Shown in pieces: positions 51,430-60,570 of a stretch of DNA of 64,000 bases. The position numbers and the translations under genes were made by a program. A model generated the notes under the pieces. The model made no database searches and had not been told where the DNA came from. It saw nothing but the letters and a program-made list of their open reading frames with translations. Origin of the DNA: Sporosarcina sp. (GTDB lineage Bacteria > Bacillota > Bacilli > Bacillales_A > Planococcaceae); NCBI RefSeq assembly GCF_029257255.1, contig NZ_JARICI010000004.1, forward strand, positions 1 through 64,000. Reading direction: 5' to 3'. Each line of letters begins with the position of its first letter. Position 1 is the first letter of the stretch.

Positions 51430-51462
51430 AAAAAAACGCACAGCACTCAGTCTGCGCGTTCG
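51430..51462 (-). terminator. terminator at the end of moaC
   Basis: AACGCACAG pairs with CTGCGCGTT (one mismatch), the latter inside the last codons of moaC. On the minus strand seven T follow. Confidence 0.7.
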
Positions 51463-51938
51463 TAATCTCCATTTTTTCCACCGGTTTTCGTCTGCAGCAT
51501 CGTTGGACCGATGACCATCTCTTTACCAGCGGCCTTGCACATATCGTAGATTGTCAGCGCAGCGGCTGAAGCGGCTGTCAGGGCTTCCATTTCAACGCCT
51601 GTGACGCCCTTCGTTTTCACTTCTGCTTCAATCAGCACTTCGTAATGTGACTGTGCTTCATCAATTTTCCATTCGAAACGGACGTCGACGCCTGTAAGTG
51701 GCAATGGATGACACATCGGAATGATCGTTGCAGTATTCTTCGCTGCCATGATGGCGGCAACTTGGGCGACTGCGAAGACGTCTCCTTTTTTATTGGTGCC
51801 GTGTGTGATCTGTTCGTGGATCGATTCATTGACGATAATGGAAGATTTGGCGACTGCAGTGCGCAATGTCACGGATTTATCGGAAACGTCGACCATCTTG
51901 GCGCGGCCCTGTTCGTTAAAGTGAGTAAGCTCGGACAT
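51447..51938 (-). CDS. moaC: cyclic pyranopterin monophosphate synthase MoaC
   Basis: 163 residues from ATG 51938 ([18 protein letters not shown]), 7 nt after [44 protein letters not shown] and KTGGKNGD are diagnostic. With MoaA it converts GTP to cPMP. It is the only cofactor gene in the locus on the minus strand, divergent from moeA with about 65 nt between them. Confidence 0.96.
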   Translation of the reverse strand: MSELTHFNEQGRAKMVDVSDKSVTLRTAVAKSSIIVNESIHEQITHGTNKKGDVFAVAQVAAIMAAKNTATIIPMCHPLPLTGVDVRFEWKIDEAQSHYEVLIEAEVKTKGVTGVEMEALTAASAAALTIYDMCKAAGKEMVIGPTMLQTKTGGKNGDYERAD

Positions 51939-52002
51939 ATAATTCATCCTTTCGTTTCATTCATTGTACTCGTAAGTATAACAAAAGAAAGAGGAGATGT
52001 AA

Positions 52003-53259
52003 GTGGTAGAAATTCGAAAGCCTATTCAAGTGGCAGAAGCTGTGGAACGCGTCATGGCTCACGTACATAAACTGGAAACGGAAATCCTTCCGTTAGAACA
52101 AACATATGGCCGCGTTCTTGCGGAGCCGATTATCGCAAAGCATGACGTGCCGCCGTTTGACCGTTCGCCGTATGATGGCTTTGCGATTCGTGCAGCTGAC
52201 TCGGCCGGTGCTTCGGGTGAAGACCGCAAATCTTTTCAAGTGATTGGTGATATTGGCGCGGGATATGTGGCGGATCGTGCTGTCGAAGAAGGAGAATCGT
52301 ACCGCATCATGACGGGTGCGCTGATTCCGGAACAAGCGGATGCGGTCGTTATGCTCGAGCAGACCGTGGAGAATGAAACGGGCTTCACCCTGCGAAAGCC
52401 GTTTGAGGCGGGAGAGAATATCTCGCGTCAAGGGGAAGATGCCAAAAAAGGCGAGCAACTAATAGAGGCGGGCACGGTCATTCATCCGGGCACGATCGCT
52501 TTGCTGGCGACATTTGGTTATTCGCAAGTAAAAGTCGCTAAACGGCCGGTCGCGGGAGTACTGTCGACGGGTACAGAATTGCTCGATGTATCGGATGAAC
52601 TGGTGCCCGGCAAGATTCGTAACTCGAACGGACCCATGATCAAAGCGCAGTTGACGCGGATGGGGATTGAATACAAATCGTACGGGATGATGGAAGACGA
52701 TCTTGATGCCTGCACGGAAATTGTGGAACGTGCGCTGCAGGAAACGGATCTGCTCATTACGACAGGCGGGGTTTCGGTTGGTGATTATGATTATTTACCG
52801 GTAATTTACGAACGACTCGGAGCGAAAGTTTTATTCAATAAAGTTGCCATGCGCCCCGGCAGTGTCACGACCGTTGCGGTGCTTGGTAATAAGCTGCTGT
52901 TCGGACTTTCAGGCAATCCATCTGCGTGCTTCAGCGGTTTCGAATTGTTCACGCGTCCGGCGATCCTATCGATGATGGGCTGCACGACGCCATATTTGCC
53001 ACGGATCCAAGCAATACTCGGTGATGATTTCAAAAAGCCGAATCCTTTCACCCGTTTCATTCGGGCATCATGGGAGATGACGTCGCAAGGTATTACAGCG
53101 ACACCTGCCGGCTTCAATAAATCGAATGCTGTCTCTTCGATTGCGCGCGGGAACTGTATCATCGCCTTGCCGAGCGGGACGAGAGGTTATGAAAAAGGTA
53201 GTCAGGTCGATGTGTTGCTGTTGGGTGCTGAGCAGGGTGTGGAGCGCTGGGAATTATGA
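52003..53259 (+). CDS. moeA: molybdopterin molybdenumtransferase MoeA
   Basis: 418 residues from GTG 52003, following AGAAAGAGGAGATGTAA. PPFDRSPYDGFAIR, IMTGALIPEQADAVV, STGTELLD, LITTGGVSVGDYD and GLSGNPSACF are family motifs. It inserts molybdate into adenylated molybdopterin. Starts the rightward run moeA-mobB-moaE-moaD-mobA-moaA, each overlapping or touching the next. Confidence 0.96.
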   Translation: MVEIRKPIQVAEAVERVMAHVHKLETEILPLEQTYGRVLAEPIIAKHDVPPFDRSPYDGFAIRAADSAGASGEDRKSFQVIGDIGAGYVADRAVEEGESYRIMTGALIPEQADAVVMLEQTVENETGFTLRKPFEAGENISRQGEDAKKGEQLIEAGTVIHPGTIALLATFGYSQVKVAKRPVAGVLSTGTELLDVSDELVPGKIRNSNGPMIKAQLTRMGIEYKSYGMMEDDLDACTEIVERALQETDLLITTGGVSVGDYDYLPVIYERLGAKVLFNKVAMRPGSVTTVAVLGNKLLFGLSGNPSACFSGFELFTRPAILSMMGCTTPYLPRIQAILGDDFKKPNPFTRFIRASWEMTSQGITATPAGFNKSNAVSSIARGNCIIALPSGTRGYEKGSQVDVLLLGAEQGVERWEL

Positions 53260-53732
53260 AAACGCTGCATGTTACAGGTTTCAAGAATAGCGGCAAGACA
53301 GCGCTTGTTTCTCATTGGATCACGGTGCTGCGGAGCATGGGGCTTGAAGTCGCGGTGCTGAAACATCATGGTCACGGCGGCGCGCCGGAACTGCCGCCGG
53401 CTCACACAGATACCGTGCAGTTCCTTGAAGCAGGAGCTGTGTCGACTCTAGTGGCAGGTGGAAATATGATACAATTGATTCAACAGAAATGGCAGTCATT
53501 TGAGGAACTAAAATCACTGGCAGCATCAAATCAACCAGATGTTTTATTAATAGAAGGCTATAAACAAGAAGTGGGAGAAAAGATTGCTCTCCTCCGCAAT
53601 GAAGGCGATTGGGAAGACTTGAAACAGCTGCAGGGCATCATTCACAAAGCATGTACAGAAGATATTTTCGCAGATATCTCTTCATTGGATGAGTGGTTAC
53701 AAAAATGGGTGCAGGAAGGCGGAGACAAATGA
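53256..53732 (+). CDS. mobB: molybdopterin-guanine dinucleotide biosynthesis protein MobB
   Basis: 158 residues. P-loop VTGFKNSGKTALVSHWI, LKHHGHGG and LLIEGYKQE match MobB GTP-binding proteins, which assist MobA in forming the guanine dinucleotide needed by NarG. ATGA overlap with moeA. Confidence 0.93.
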   Translation: MKTLHVTGFKNSGKTALVSHWITVLRSMGLEVAVLKHHGHGGAPELPPAHTDTVQFLEAGAVSTLVAGGNMIQLIQQKWQSFEELKSLAASNQPDVLLIEGYKQEVGEKIALLRNEGDWEDLKQLQGIIHKACTEDIFADISSLDEWLQKWVQEGGDK

Positions 53733-54175
53733 AGCAATATGAGATTACGGATCAGCCGATTGATCCGCAAGTATACAGTGAATTTGTTTTGCATCCCGCT
53801 GCCGGTGCGGTGACGGTCTTCACCGGACATGTGCGCGAGTGGACGCACGGTGTTCGGACGCTGTATTTGGCGTATGAAGCGTATGTGCCGATGGCGGAGA
53901 AGAAGCTGGCAGAAATCGGGGCGGAAATGGAAGAAAAATGGCCTGGAGTAAAGGTTTCCATGGCACACAGAATCGGTGAATTGAAGATTTCCGATATCGC
54001 AGTCGTCATTGCAGTCTCTTTCCCGCATCGCAAGCAGGCCTATGAAGCGAATGAATATGCGATTGAACGTATCAAGGAAGTCGTGCCCATCTGGAAGAAG
54101 GAAATTTGGGAAGACGGCGAAGAGTGGATCGGCGCACAGAAGAAATATCCAGAGAAAGGGAGCGGGTTACAGTGA
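53729..54175 (+). CDS. moaE: molybdopterin synthase catalytic subunit MoaE
   Basis: 148 residues from ATG 53729, with GGAGACA ahead and 4-nt overlap with mobB. GAVTVFTGHVREWTHG, LAYEAYVPMAEKKL, AHRIGEL, FPHRKQAYEA and PIWKKEIWEDG are diagnostic. It transfers sulfur from MoaD to cPMP. Confidence 0.95.
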   Translation: MKQYEITDQPIDPQVYSEFVLHPAAGAVTVFTGHVREWTHGVRTLYLAYEAYVPMAEKKLAEIGAEMEEKWPGVKVSMAHRIGELKISDIAVVIAVSFPHRKQAYEANEYAIERIKEVVPIWKKEIWEDGEEWIGAQKKYPEKGSGLQ

Positions 54176-54405
54176 TTACAGTTCATTACTTTGCAAGACT
54201 GCGAGAGTTGACGGGTAAAGGAGAGGAATCTTTGGATCGCGCTCCTTTGACGGTGCAAGAACTCTTGGATTGGGCAGAAACGACGTATCCAGGTTTCGGA
54301 AAAGATACGATTCACGTTGCGGTGAATGAAGAATACGCGAGAAAAGAAGATGTCATTCAAGCAGGTGACGTGTGTGCGTTCATTCCGCCGGTGAGCGGGG
54401 GATGA
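54172..54405 (+). CDS. moaD: molybdopterin synthase sulfur carrier MoaD
   Basis: 77 residues from GTG 54172 (ITVHYFARLREL), with AAAGGGAGCG upstream and overlap with moaE. Ubiquitin-like fold ending in the required Gly-Gly (PPVSGG), the site adenylated by MoeB. Confidence 0.94.
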   Translation: MITVHYFARLRELTGKGEESLDRAPLTVQELLDWAETTYPGFGKDTIHVAVNEEYARKEDVIQAGDVCAFIPPVSGG

Positions 54406-54974
54406 AGCAGACCGTTGGCATTTTACTCGCTGGCGGCCAGTCGCGCAGATTCGGTTTTCCGAAAGCGTTTGCGGAATTTCAAGGACATCCTTTTTATCAC
54501 TATTCGCTAGAGGCATTGCGTCCTTACTGCGAGGAAATCGTAATCGTAGCACGTCCTGAATTTCTGGAGAAACTGCCAGAAGAACTTCATTTGACGACGG
54601 ATTTAGAAATGTATGCGGGAATGGGACCCCTTGCCGGCATTCTGTCGGGAATGGAAGCGGTCGAGGCGGAACGTTACGTTGTACTGCCTTGCGATATGCC
54701 GTTTATCGAAGAACGGGTAATCGGGAAGCTGCTTGACAGGCACCGGGAAGATGTGTCGGCAGTGACTGTGGACGGCAAGCTTCATCCGCTTGTCTCAATT
54801 TGGAAAAATTCAGTAAAACCGACCATCCGTCAGGCACTTGATGAAGGAAATCGCCGCGTCATGCACGTTCAGGCTCAGCATAATGGATTATGGATTGAAG
54901 GTGATCTGCTGACTGACAAGCCGGAAATCGTATTTAAAAATGTCAACACGCCATGTGAGCTTGAAAGGAGATGA
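54402..54974 (+). CDS. mobA: molybdenum cofactor guanylyltransferase MobA
   Basis: 190 residues from ATG 54402, overlapping moaD by 4 nt. The nucleotide-binding start [27 protein letters not shown] and LPCDMPFI are MobA hallmarks. It makes the Mo-bisMGD precursor required by NarG. Confidence 0.94.
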   Translation: MKQTVGILLAGGQSRRFGFPKAFAEFQGHPFYHYSLEALRPYCEEIVIVARPEFLEKLPEELHLTTDLEMYAGMGPLAGILSGMEAVEAERYVVLPCDMPFIEERVIGKLLDRHREDVSAVTVDGKLHPLVSIWKNSVKPTIRQALDEGNRRVMHVQAQHNGLWIEGDLLTDKPEIVFKNVNTPCELERR

Positions 54975-54979
54975 GGAAG

Positions 54980-55996
54980 ATGGATGCTGTCGTTGATCAG
55001 CTTGGGCGACCGATTAGGGATTTGCGGATTTCGGTCACAGACCGTTGTAATTTCCGCTGTACGTATTGCATGCCAAAAGAAATTTTTGGAGATGATTATT
55101 TATTTTTGGCGAAGGATCAGCTGCTTTCATTTGAAGAATTGGAACGTCTGGCACGTGTCTTTGCGAAGTTGGGTGTGAAGAAACTTCGGCTGACGGGTGG
55201 GGAACCGCTGATGCGCCGGGATTTGCCGGAGCTGATCCAGAAGCTTCAAGACATCGAGGGAATTGAAGACATCGGACTGACGACCAACGCGGTGCTGCTT
55301 GGAAAATATGCGCAGCCGCTCTATGATGCAGGGCTGCGGCGTCTGAATATCAGTTTGGACGCACTCGATCCAGAATTGTTCGGCCGGATCAACGGACGCG
55401 GCATCTCGCCTGATCTCGTTCTGGAAAACATTAAAATGGCTAAGGACATCGGTTTTACGATTAAAGTGAATATGGTCGTGCAAAAAGGGGTCAATGAAAG
55501 TGAAATTCTTCCGATGGCGGCGTATTTCAAGGAGTTGGGCATTACGCTGCGCTATATCGAGTTCATGGATGTCGGTAATGATAACGGCTGGAGTTTCGAT
55601 AAAGTAGTGACGAAGAAAGAAATCTACGACATGCTGGCTGCCGTCTACGACATGGAACCGGCAGAAGAGGAGTATTACGGAGAAGTCGCCAAACGTTATC
55701 GCTATCTAGATTCGGATAAAGGTGCGCAAGTCGGTTTCATCACGTCCGTTTCGGAATCTTTCTGCTCGACGTGCACGCGTTCCCGATTGTCTTCTGAAGG
55801 CAGACTGTATACGTGTCTATTTGCATCGGACGGATTCGATATTCGCGAATTAATTCGCTCCGGTAAGACGGATGAAGAGTTATTTGAAGCGATTGCGAAC
55901 GTATGGAGAGACAGAAAAGATCGCTATTCGGATGAACGTTCCGAACAGACCGTGAAGAACCGCAAGAAAATCAATATGAACTATATTGGGGGCTGA
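54980..55996 (+). CDS. moaA: GTP 3',8-cyclase MoaA (radical SAM)
   Basis: 338 residues. ATG 54980 is preferred to the ATG at 54971 because AAAGGAG ends at 54970. The radical SAM motif [20 protein letters not shown], the second cluster motif [11 protein letters not shown] with a later Cys in LYTCLF, and the C-terminal Gly-Gly (NYIGG) are all present. It begins molybdopterin synthesis from GTP. Confidence 0.96.
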   Translation: MDAVVDQLGRPIRDLRISVTDRCNFRCTYCMPKEIFGDDYLFLAKDQLLSFEELERLARVFAKLGVKKLRLTGGEPLMRRDLPELIQKLQDIEGIEDIGLTTNAVLLGKYAQPLYDAGLRRLNISLDALDPELFGRINGRGISPDLVLENIKMAKDIGFTIKVNMVVQKGVNESEILPMAAYFKELGITLRYIEFMDVGNDNGWSFDKVVTKKEIYDMLAAVYDMEPAEEEYYGEVAKRYRYLDSDKGAQVGFITSVSESFCSTCTRSRLSSEGRLYTCLFASDGFDIRELIRSGKTDEELFEAIANVWRDRKDRYSDERSEQTVKNRKKINMNYIGG

Positions 55997-56000
55997 TGGA

Positions 56001-56972
56001 TTGGAGTCTGTGAAACCTGTATTGTTTATTAACCGGAATATGCCGGAAGAAATGGTTGCGCCGCTTCGTGAAGTCTATGAAGTGGACATGTGGCCTTCTG
56101 CAAGTGGTGCGGTGCCGCGTGAGGTGCTACTTGAAAAAGCTGCTTCTGCACATGCATTATGGACAATGATTTCCGACCAAATCGACGAAGAAGTGCTCGA
56201 TGCCTCGCCCAACCTGAAAATAATTACGAATATGGCGGTCGGCTATAATAATATTGATGTAAAAGCAGCCCAGGAAAGAGGAGTCATCGTTACCAATACG
56301 CCGGATGTGCTGACGGAAACGACGGCAGATCTGGCGTTTGCTCTATTGATGGCGACAGCTCGCAATTTGATGGGGGCCGAGCATGCATTGCGTGACGGCA
56401 AATGGACATCGTGGGAGCCGCTTGGTTTCACGGGAATGGATGTCTATGGCGCGACGCTCGGCATCATCGGCATGGGCCGGATCGGTGAAGCGGTGCTGCG
56501 GCGGGCCAAGGGTTTCGACATGAATGTCTTGTACCATAACCGCAACAGGAAATCGGAAATGGAAGATATGTATGGCTGCCGCTATGCAGTGCTACCTGAT
56601 TTACTGGCTCAGTCTGATTTCGTGCTTATACTCGTGCCGTTCAGTGAGGAAACTAGAGGAATGATCGGCAAGGAACAACTCGAACAAATGAAAAAGACCG
56701 GTATTCTAATTAACGTCGCGCGCGGCGGCATTGTGGATGAAGAGGCACTGTTCGAAGCGTTGCAGAAAAAACGAATTCATGCGGCGGGCCTAGACGTATT
56801 CGAAACAGAACCCGTTCCGCTCGATAGCCCCTTACTGACTCTGCCGAATGTAACCGTATTACCTCATATTGGCAGTGCGAGCTTACCTACGCGTTTAGCG
56901 ATGATGAAGCTGAATCAGCAGGCTTTGCTGGCATGGGCAAGAGATGAAGAACCAAATCACAGAGTCTGGTAA
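56001..56972 (+). CDS. D-2-hydroxyacid dehydrogenase (glyoxylate/hydroxypyruvate reductase type)
   Basis: 323 residues from TTG 56001 (ESVKPVLFINRNMPEE), 4 nt after the moaA stop, with GGGGGCTGATGGA upstream; GTG 56010 is an alternative. NAD motif GIIGMGRIGEAVLRR, catalytic Arg in INVARGGIVDE, Glu in DVFETEP and His in LPHIGSA are all there. It is carried on the end of the cofactor operon without obvious link to molybdenum. A strong terminator follows. Confidence 0.92.
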   Translation: MESVKPVLFINRNMPEEMVAPLREVYEVDMWPSASGAVPREVLLEKAASAHALWTMISDQIDEEVLDASPNLKIITNMAVGYNNIDVKAAQERGVIVTNTPDVLTETTADLAFALLMATARNLMGAEHALRDGKWTSWEPLGFTGMDVYGATLGIIGMGRIGEAVLRRAKGFDMNVLYHNRNRKSEMEDMYGCRYAVLPDLLAQSDFVLILVPFSEETRGMIGKEQLEQMKKTGILINVARGGIVDEEALFEALQKKRIHAAGLDVFETEPVPLDSPLLTLPNVTVLPHIGSASLPTRLAMMKLNQQALLAWARDEEPNHRVW

Positions 56973-57072
56973 TCCTAGCGAAAGTGTACAGGATGACGTG
57001 AAGAATGCGTATAATTGAGTGGTACAAAAGCTGAAATGACAAATAGATTAATATAGAATTTGCACATCAACC

Positions 57073-57098
57073 AGCACCGTATCTAGCGGTGCTTTTTC
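57073..57098 (+). terminator. rho-independent terminator closing the moeA-moaA run
   Basis: AGCACCG (57073-57079) pairs with CGGTGCT (57087-57093), then TTTTC and further T. Confidence 0.9.
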
Positions 57099-57239
57099 AT
57101 TTTTTAAATTACTTTTGGATATCTTTGGTATAATGGTATTGGGCTATGGAATGGAGAAGAATATTGTTGTTCAGTAAATGGGGCATTATATTAAAGTTGA
57201 CTAAGTGTTTATTCTAAGATAGTGGGTGAGATTGAAGGA

Positions 57240-57539
57240 ATGATTTATTATGGAGTTGAATCCTATTTTTGGCTAAAACTTATTTTATTATTAGTCATCA
57301 TTGGGTTATTGTTCTTTTCGTTTAGCGCAATTATGAGAAGGATTCTTAAAGTTGAAAAAAGGAAACCATTCTCAAATAATCATTTGAATCCCTTGCACAA
57401 GAAAATTGATTGGACAATTAGAATTACCTTTATTGTTGCAATGATAGCCGGAGGTTTCATAAATATTTCGGGACACAATATCGCAAACTGGCCAAATCGT
57501 GGAGTTTGCCTTCGATTTACATCACGACCAGGTAATTGA
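57240..57539 (+). CDS. DUF4181-like small membrane protein
   Basis: About 99 residues from ATG 57240 (MIYYGVESYFWLKL); a GTG at 57222 in frame could also start it. Two membrane helices flank KVEKRKPFSNNHLNPLHKKIDW, a pattern I associate with DUF4181. The last 20 residues (WPNRGVCLRFTSRPGN) look out of frame, so the C terminus may be frameshifted. Function unknown. Confidence 0.55.
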   Translation: MIYYGVESYFWLKLILLLVIIGLLFFSFSAIMRRILKVEKRKPFSNNHLNPLHKKIDWTIRITFIVAMIAGGFINISGHNIANWPNRGVCLRFTSRPGN

Positions 57540-57556
57540 CGAGGGAGAGCGATCAA

Positions 57557-57895
57557 TTGAAAAAACTGTTACTTGTTTTAGTTATGATTATTGTGATGTT
57601 TTTTTTATACTCATATCAGTTACCAATTATGAGTACAGGGGAAGCGATAGATAGTGCACAAAAACACTTGCAAAATCCACCAAAGGAGTGGGGAAAAACA
57701 TTTTCAGACTATGATTGGAATGATACTACATTAGAAAACGTTGTTGTTTCACTAAATCAAAAGAATGGTTTCTGGAACAACTTAACAAATAGAATGAATT
57801 GGGAAGTCACGATAAAAAATAACGGCTCAGAGCCAACAGTTGTTATAGATGCTTATACGGGTAAACTTATTGATATAAATGGACCATTAAACTAA
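57557..57895 (+). CDS. membrane-anchored PepSY-like hypothetical protein
   Basis: 112 residues from TTG 57557 (KKLLLVLVMIIVMFFLYSY), 8 nt after GAGGGAGAG. One N-terminal membrane anchor, then an extracellular part with STGEAIDSAQKHLQNP and the closing VVIDAYTGKLIDINGP, which resembles a PepSY half-domain. Low-GC compared with the cofactor genes before it. Function unknown. Confidence 0.6.
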   Translation: MKKLLLVLVMIIVMFFLYSYQLPIMSTGEAIDSAQKHLQNPPKEWGKTFSDYDWNDTTLENVVVSLNQKNGFWNNLTNRMNWEVTIKNNGSEPTVVIDAYTGKLIDINGPLN

Positions 57896-58097
57896 GTATC
57901 CTATTTTACTGTTCAAGTAACGGGTGCATATTGTAGAACAACGGTTTTAAACCGCTATCTAACTAACGGGTACGATTCAGGAATAAGAATTGCATCCTTT
58001 TTTCAGTGATAGGACTAAATGAGTCAAGAAAGTAGCATGTAAAATCAGAGTGATAATAACAATACTAGTAATTAATAAAAGAGTGGGAGGAAGAAAT

Positions 58098-58316
58098 TTG
58101 AAAGAGTTCATTACTGTCTTTATCACTTGTCTCGTTTTTGGTGGAGCTTTCACATTTTTCTTAGCCGGGTATATCCTAGATAACTTTTGGGGAACTTTTC
58201 TTATAATCGCATTTCTGTTGTCAGCTTTCATTACGGTTTTAGTGAAGATGTCAATTAAAATTGAAGAACTAGAAAAGAAAGTAGAAAGTTTAATGATTAT
58301 TGAAAAGGAAAAGTAA
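58098..58316 (+). CDS. small membrane protein with coiled coil
   Basis: 72 residues from TTG 58098 (KEFITVFITCLVFGG), preceded by GGGAGGAAG. Two membrane helices, then a charged helix IKIEELEKKVESL likely to form a short coiled coil. Not recognised otherwise. Upstream 200 bases are A/T-rich without a clear gene. Confidence 0.55.
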   Translation: MKEFITVFITCLVFGGAFTFFLAGYILDNFWGTFLIIAFLLSAFITVLVKMSIKIEELEKKVESLMIIEKEK

Positions 58317-58437
58317 TCGTTACACTTATGAGCTTCAAAAATCGGGCCATTATCTAGAAGAATTCAAATCATGAAAATGAAATAGTATTAGCAATAAAAT
58401 TATCGATTCTAATAACAGATAGGATGGAGGATTTCAG

Positions 58438-58983
58438 TGGAAATTAAAGAGGCAATTTTAAGGACCAGAGATATTTGCTTTTGATATTCCCTCAAACAAG
58501 TTTGGAGAAGCTAAAAAGTGGGTGGAATCTAAAGTAAAGTTAAATTTGGAAGACGGTGAGGATGAAGCTGATTTTTCACATATTCCTGCTCATTCTCTAT
58601 ATTTTTATGACCCTGCCGGTAATATAGTTGAATTTATTTCTCGTCACGGTACAGCAGAAGAGAGCGAAGAAGCCTTTTCACAAAAGAGTATTTTAAATAT
58701 AAGCGAAATGAGTTTAACGGTAGTGGATGCCAGTAAGACTCAGGAAAAACTTTTAAACTTAGGAATCAATGAGCGTGATGGTGATCCAATTAGTGATTCA
58801 TCACTTAATTTCATGGGGAAAAGTGCAATCGGTCCATTCCTATTATTAACTCAACCTGGACGGAGATGGATTTTCTCTAATAAGCTCTCGGCTATTCATC
58901 CATTAGAAATTGTATTCGATACGAATGACAGAGTAGTAGTAACGGACAGTTACGAAGTGTTAATTAATCCATCCATTTCCTAA
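58438..58983 (+). pseudogene. VOC/glyoxalase family protein with internal deletion
   Basis: GTG 58438 after GGATGGAGG opens MEIKEAILRTRD, the start of a two-module VOC protein, but stops after 15 codons. From about 58470 another frame carries FAFDIPSNKFGEAKKWVES, YFYDPAGNIVEFISRH and a second module (LTVVDASKTQEKLLNLG, FLLLTQPGRRW). Roughly 50 residues appear lost at a deletion near 58465-58475 that also shifted the frame. Family members are metal-dependent lyases, dioxygenases or resistance proteins; this copy is broken. Confidence 0.7.
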
Positions 58984-59043
58984 AATGCTTATTCAGTTAA
59001 CGACAGGCACTCGCCTAACTAGAAATGACATGACAGTAAAATA

Positions 59044-59098
59044 AAAGCCTAAATCTCGTTTCTCTGTTTTGTAAATAGAGGGTCGAGGGGTAGGCTTT
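59044..59098 (-). terminator. bidirectional terminator between VOC genes
   Basis: AAAGCCTA (59044-59051) pairs with TAGGCTTT (59091-59098), with an inner CTCG/CGAG stem and T or A tracts on both sides. Confidence 0.7.
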
Positions 59099-59126
59099 TT
59101 ACAATCATTTTTGTATTTAGAACGTT

Positions 59127-59507
59127 TTAGTGCTTACGCTTTACTTCGATTCTATAGCCGTCAGGGTCAGTAACAAAGAAGTAAGAAGGTGCTTCACCTG
59201 AAAGTCCTCTCAATTCGCCTGTTTCATAAGAGGAAGCTTTACAAATTTCATGCATCTTTTCTAAATCATTTACTGTTACACCTAAATGACTGAAACCATT
59301 TCCTATAACATATGGATCTGCATCATAATTATAAGTAAGTTCTATTTGTACTGAAGAGCCTGGCGAATTTAGATAAATTAAATCAAATTTATCTTCAGGG
59401 AATTCTCTGCGACTGGCTACTTCAAAATCAAAAAGCTCAGTATAAAAATCTAATGTAGCCTCAATGTCTCTAACACGTAAACAAATTTCAACGAGTACTT
59501 GGTCCAT
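59127..59507 (-). CDS. VOC family protein (lactoylglutathione lyase-like)
   Basis: 126 residues from ATG 59507 (MDQVLVEICLRVRD), 7 nt after GGAGG; a longer frame to 59537 is unsupported. RVRDIEATLDFYTELFDFEV, FSHLGVTVNDLE and FFVTDPDGYRIEV are glyoxalase I-like with His and Glu metal ligands. It may isomerise the hemithioacetal of methylglyoxal. It lies near a glyoxalase II-like gene on the same strand. Confidence 0.88.
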   Translation of the reverse strand: MDQVLVEICLRVRDIEATLDFYTELFDFEVASRREFPEDKFDLIYLNSPGSSVQIELTYNYDADPYVIGNGFSHLGVTVNDLEKMHEICKASSYETGELRGLSGEAPSYFFVTDPDGYRIEVKRKH

Positions 59508-59614
59508 AATATCATCCTCCGTATTTTCATTGATCAATCTAATCTTATCTTAGATACTATATAAGTGCACTTGATGCGATTGAATAAAGTTAATTGTTAT
59601 AACCAGTAATTGTT

Positions 59615-60316
59615 CTAGAAATCATCACGGGCGTTACGCAATTCGATAAAGTCCTCCAATGTTTCCGCTTGCAGAAAGAGGTTAATTTCCTTCTCCATGC
59701 CGATCGTTGTCGGGAGTGTTGGCTGTCCTTTAGCACGCAATTCCCGGACCTCCTCCAATGAATGGGAGATTTTTTTATTTTCCGGATGCATGTCGTATGC
59801 AAAACGTAAATTAATTTCGGTATACTCGTGACCGGGGTAAACATTTATATCATCATCCAAGCGCTTAAATTTCTGCAAAGTTTCATATTGAGCTTCGTAA
59901 TCGCCGGTAAAAACCCGACCGCATCCAGCTGAAAACAAAGCATCCCCGCAAAAGAGGTGATCTCCCATTAAAAAACTGATATGGCCATGCGTATGACCTC
60001 CTGATTCGTAGACTTGGAAAGTTTGGCCCAACAAGTCAAAGGAGTCTCCTTCCTTTACAACACGATTTACTAAGTCCTCTGTTTCTTTCGGTCCATAAAC
60101 AAGACATTCCGGATGACTCGCTAGAATCTCTTGTACCCCACCGGTATGATCTTCATGCATATGAGTTAAAAGAATGGCCGCCAAACGATGCTGTTTTTCT
60201 TCAAGATAATCCAGAACAACGCTCGCTTCTCCTGGATCAACCACAACTGCCTCAGTTTCTTCTTGAATGTACCATATATAATTATCAGAAAAGGCTTTGA
60301 TTGGATGAATAAGCAC
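59615..60316 (-). CDS. MBL-fold metallo-hydrolase (glyoxalase II-like)
   Basis: 233 residues. The metal motif is THMHEDHTGG (HxHxDH), further ligands are in GGHTHGHISF, CGDALFSAGCGR and YPGHEYTEINLRFA. This is the hydroxyacylglutathione hydrolase (GloB) pattern, acting on thioesters of bacillithiol or glutathione-like thiols in Firmicutes. ATG 60316 has GAGGAGGAATCAT ahead. Single gene downstream of an intergenic stretch. Confidence 0.9.
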   Translation of the reverse strand: MLIHPIKAFSDNYIWYIQEETEAVVVDPGEASVVLDYLEEKQHRLAAILLTHMHEDHTGGVQEILASHPECLVYGPKETEDLVNRVVKEGDSFDLLGQTFQVYESGGHTHGHISFLMGDHLFCGDALFSAGCGRVFTGDYEAQYETLQKFKRLDDDINVYPGHEYTEINLRFAYDMHPENKKISHSLEEVRELRAKGQPTLPTTIGMEKEINLFLQAETLEDFIELRNARDDF

Positions 60317-60526
60317 CTTATGATTCCTCCTCTTTTTTATAGTTATTTGCGGTTTGGAGACTAGTTTTCCCCTTCCGCTGACAAGTTTTAGTTTATCCGA
60401 CTATCATAACACAGAGATTAGTCATATACATGAAGGAGACAACCTACTCTGCCTGTAATCTACTCCTTAATCCTGTTCCTTATTATAGTTTTTACTAAGT
60501 GTTTTCCTCTTAAACGTCGGCACATA

Positions 60527-60566
60527 AACAGACCCCCAATTCATCTACGAATCAGGGGTCTGTTTG
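60527..60566 (-). terminator. terminator after the TetR gene
   Basis: AAACAGACCCC (60527-60537) pairs with GGGGTCTGTTT (60556-60566), an 11-bp stem, 5 nt past the stop of the leftward gene. Confidence 0.8.
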
Positions 60567-60570
60567 GTGA

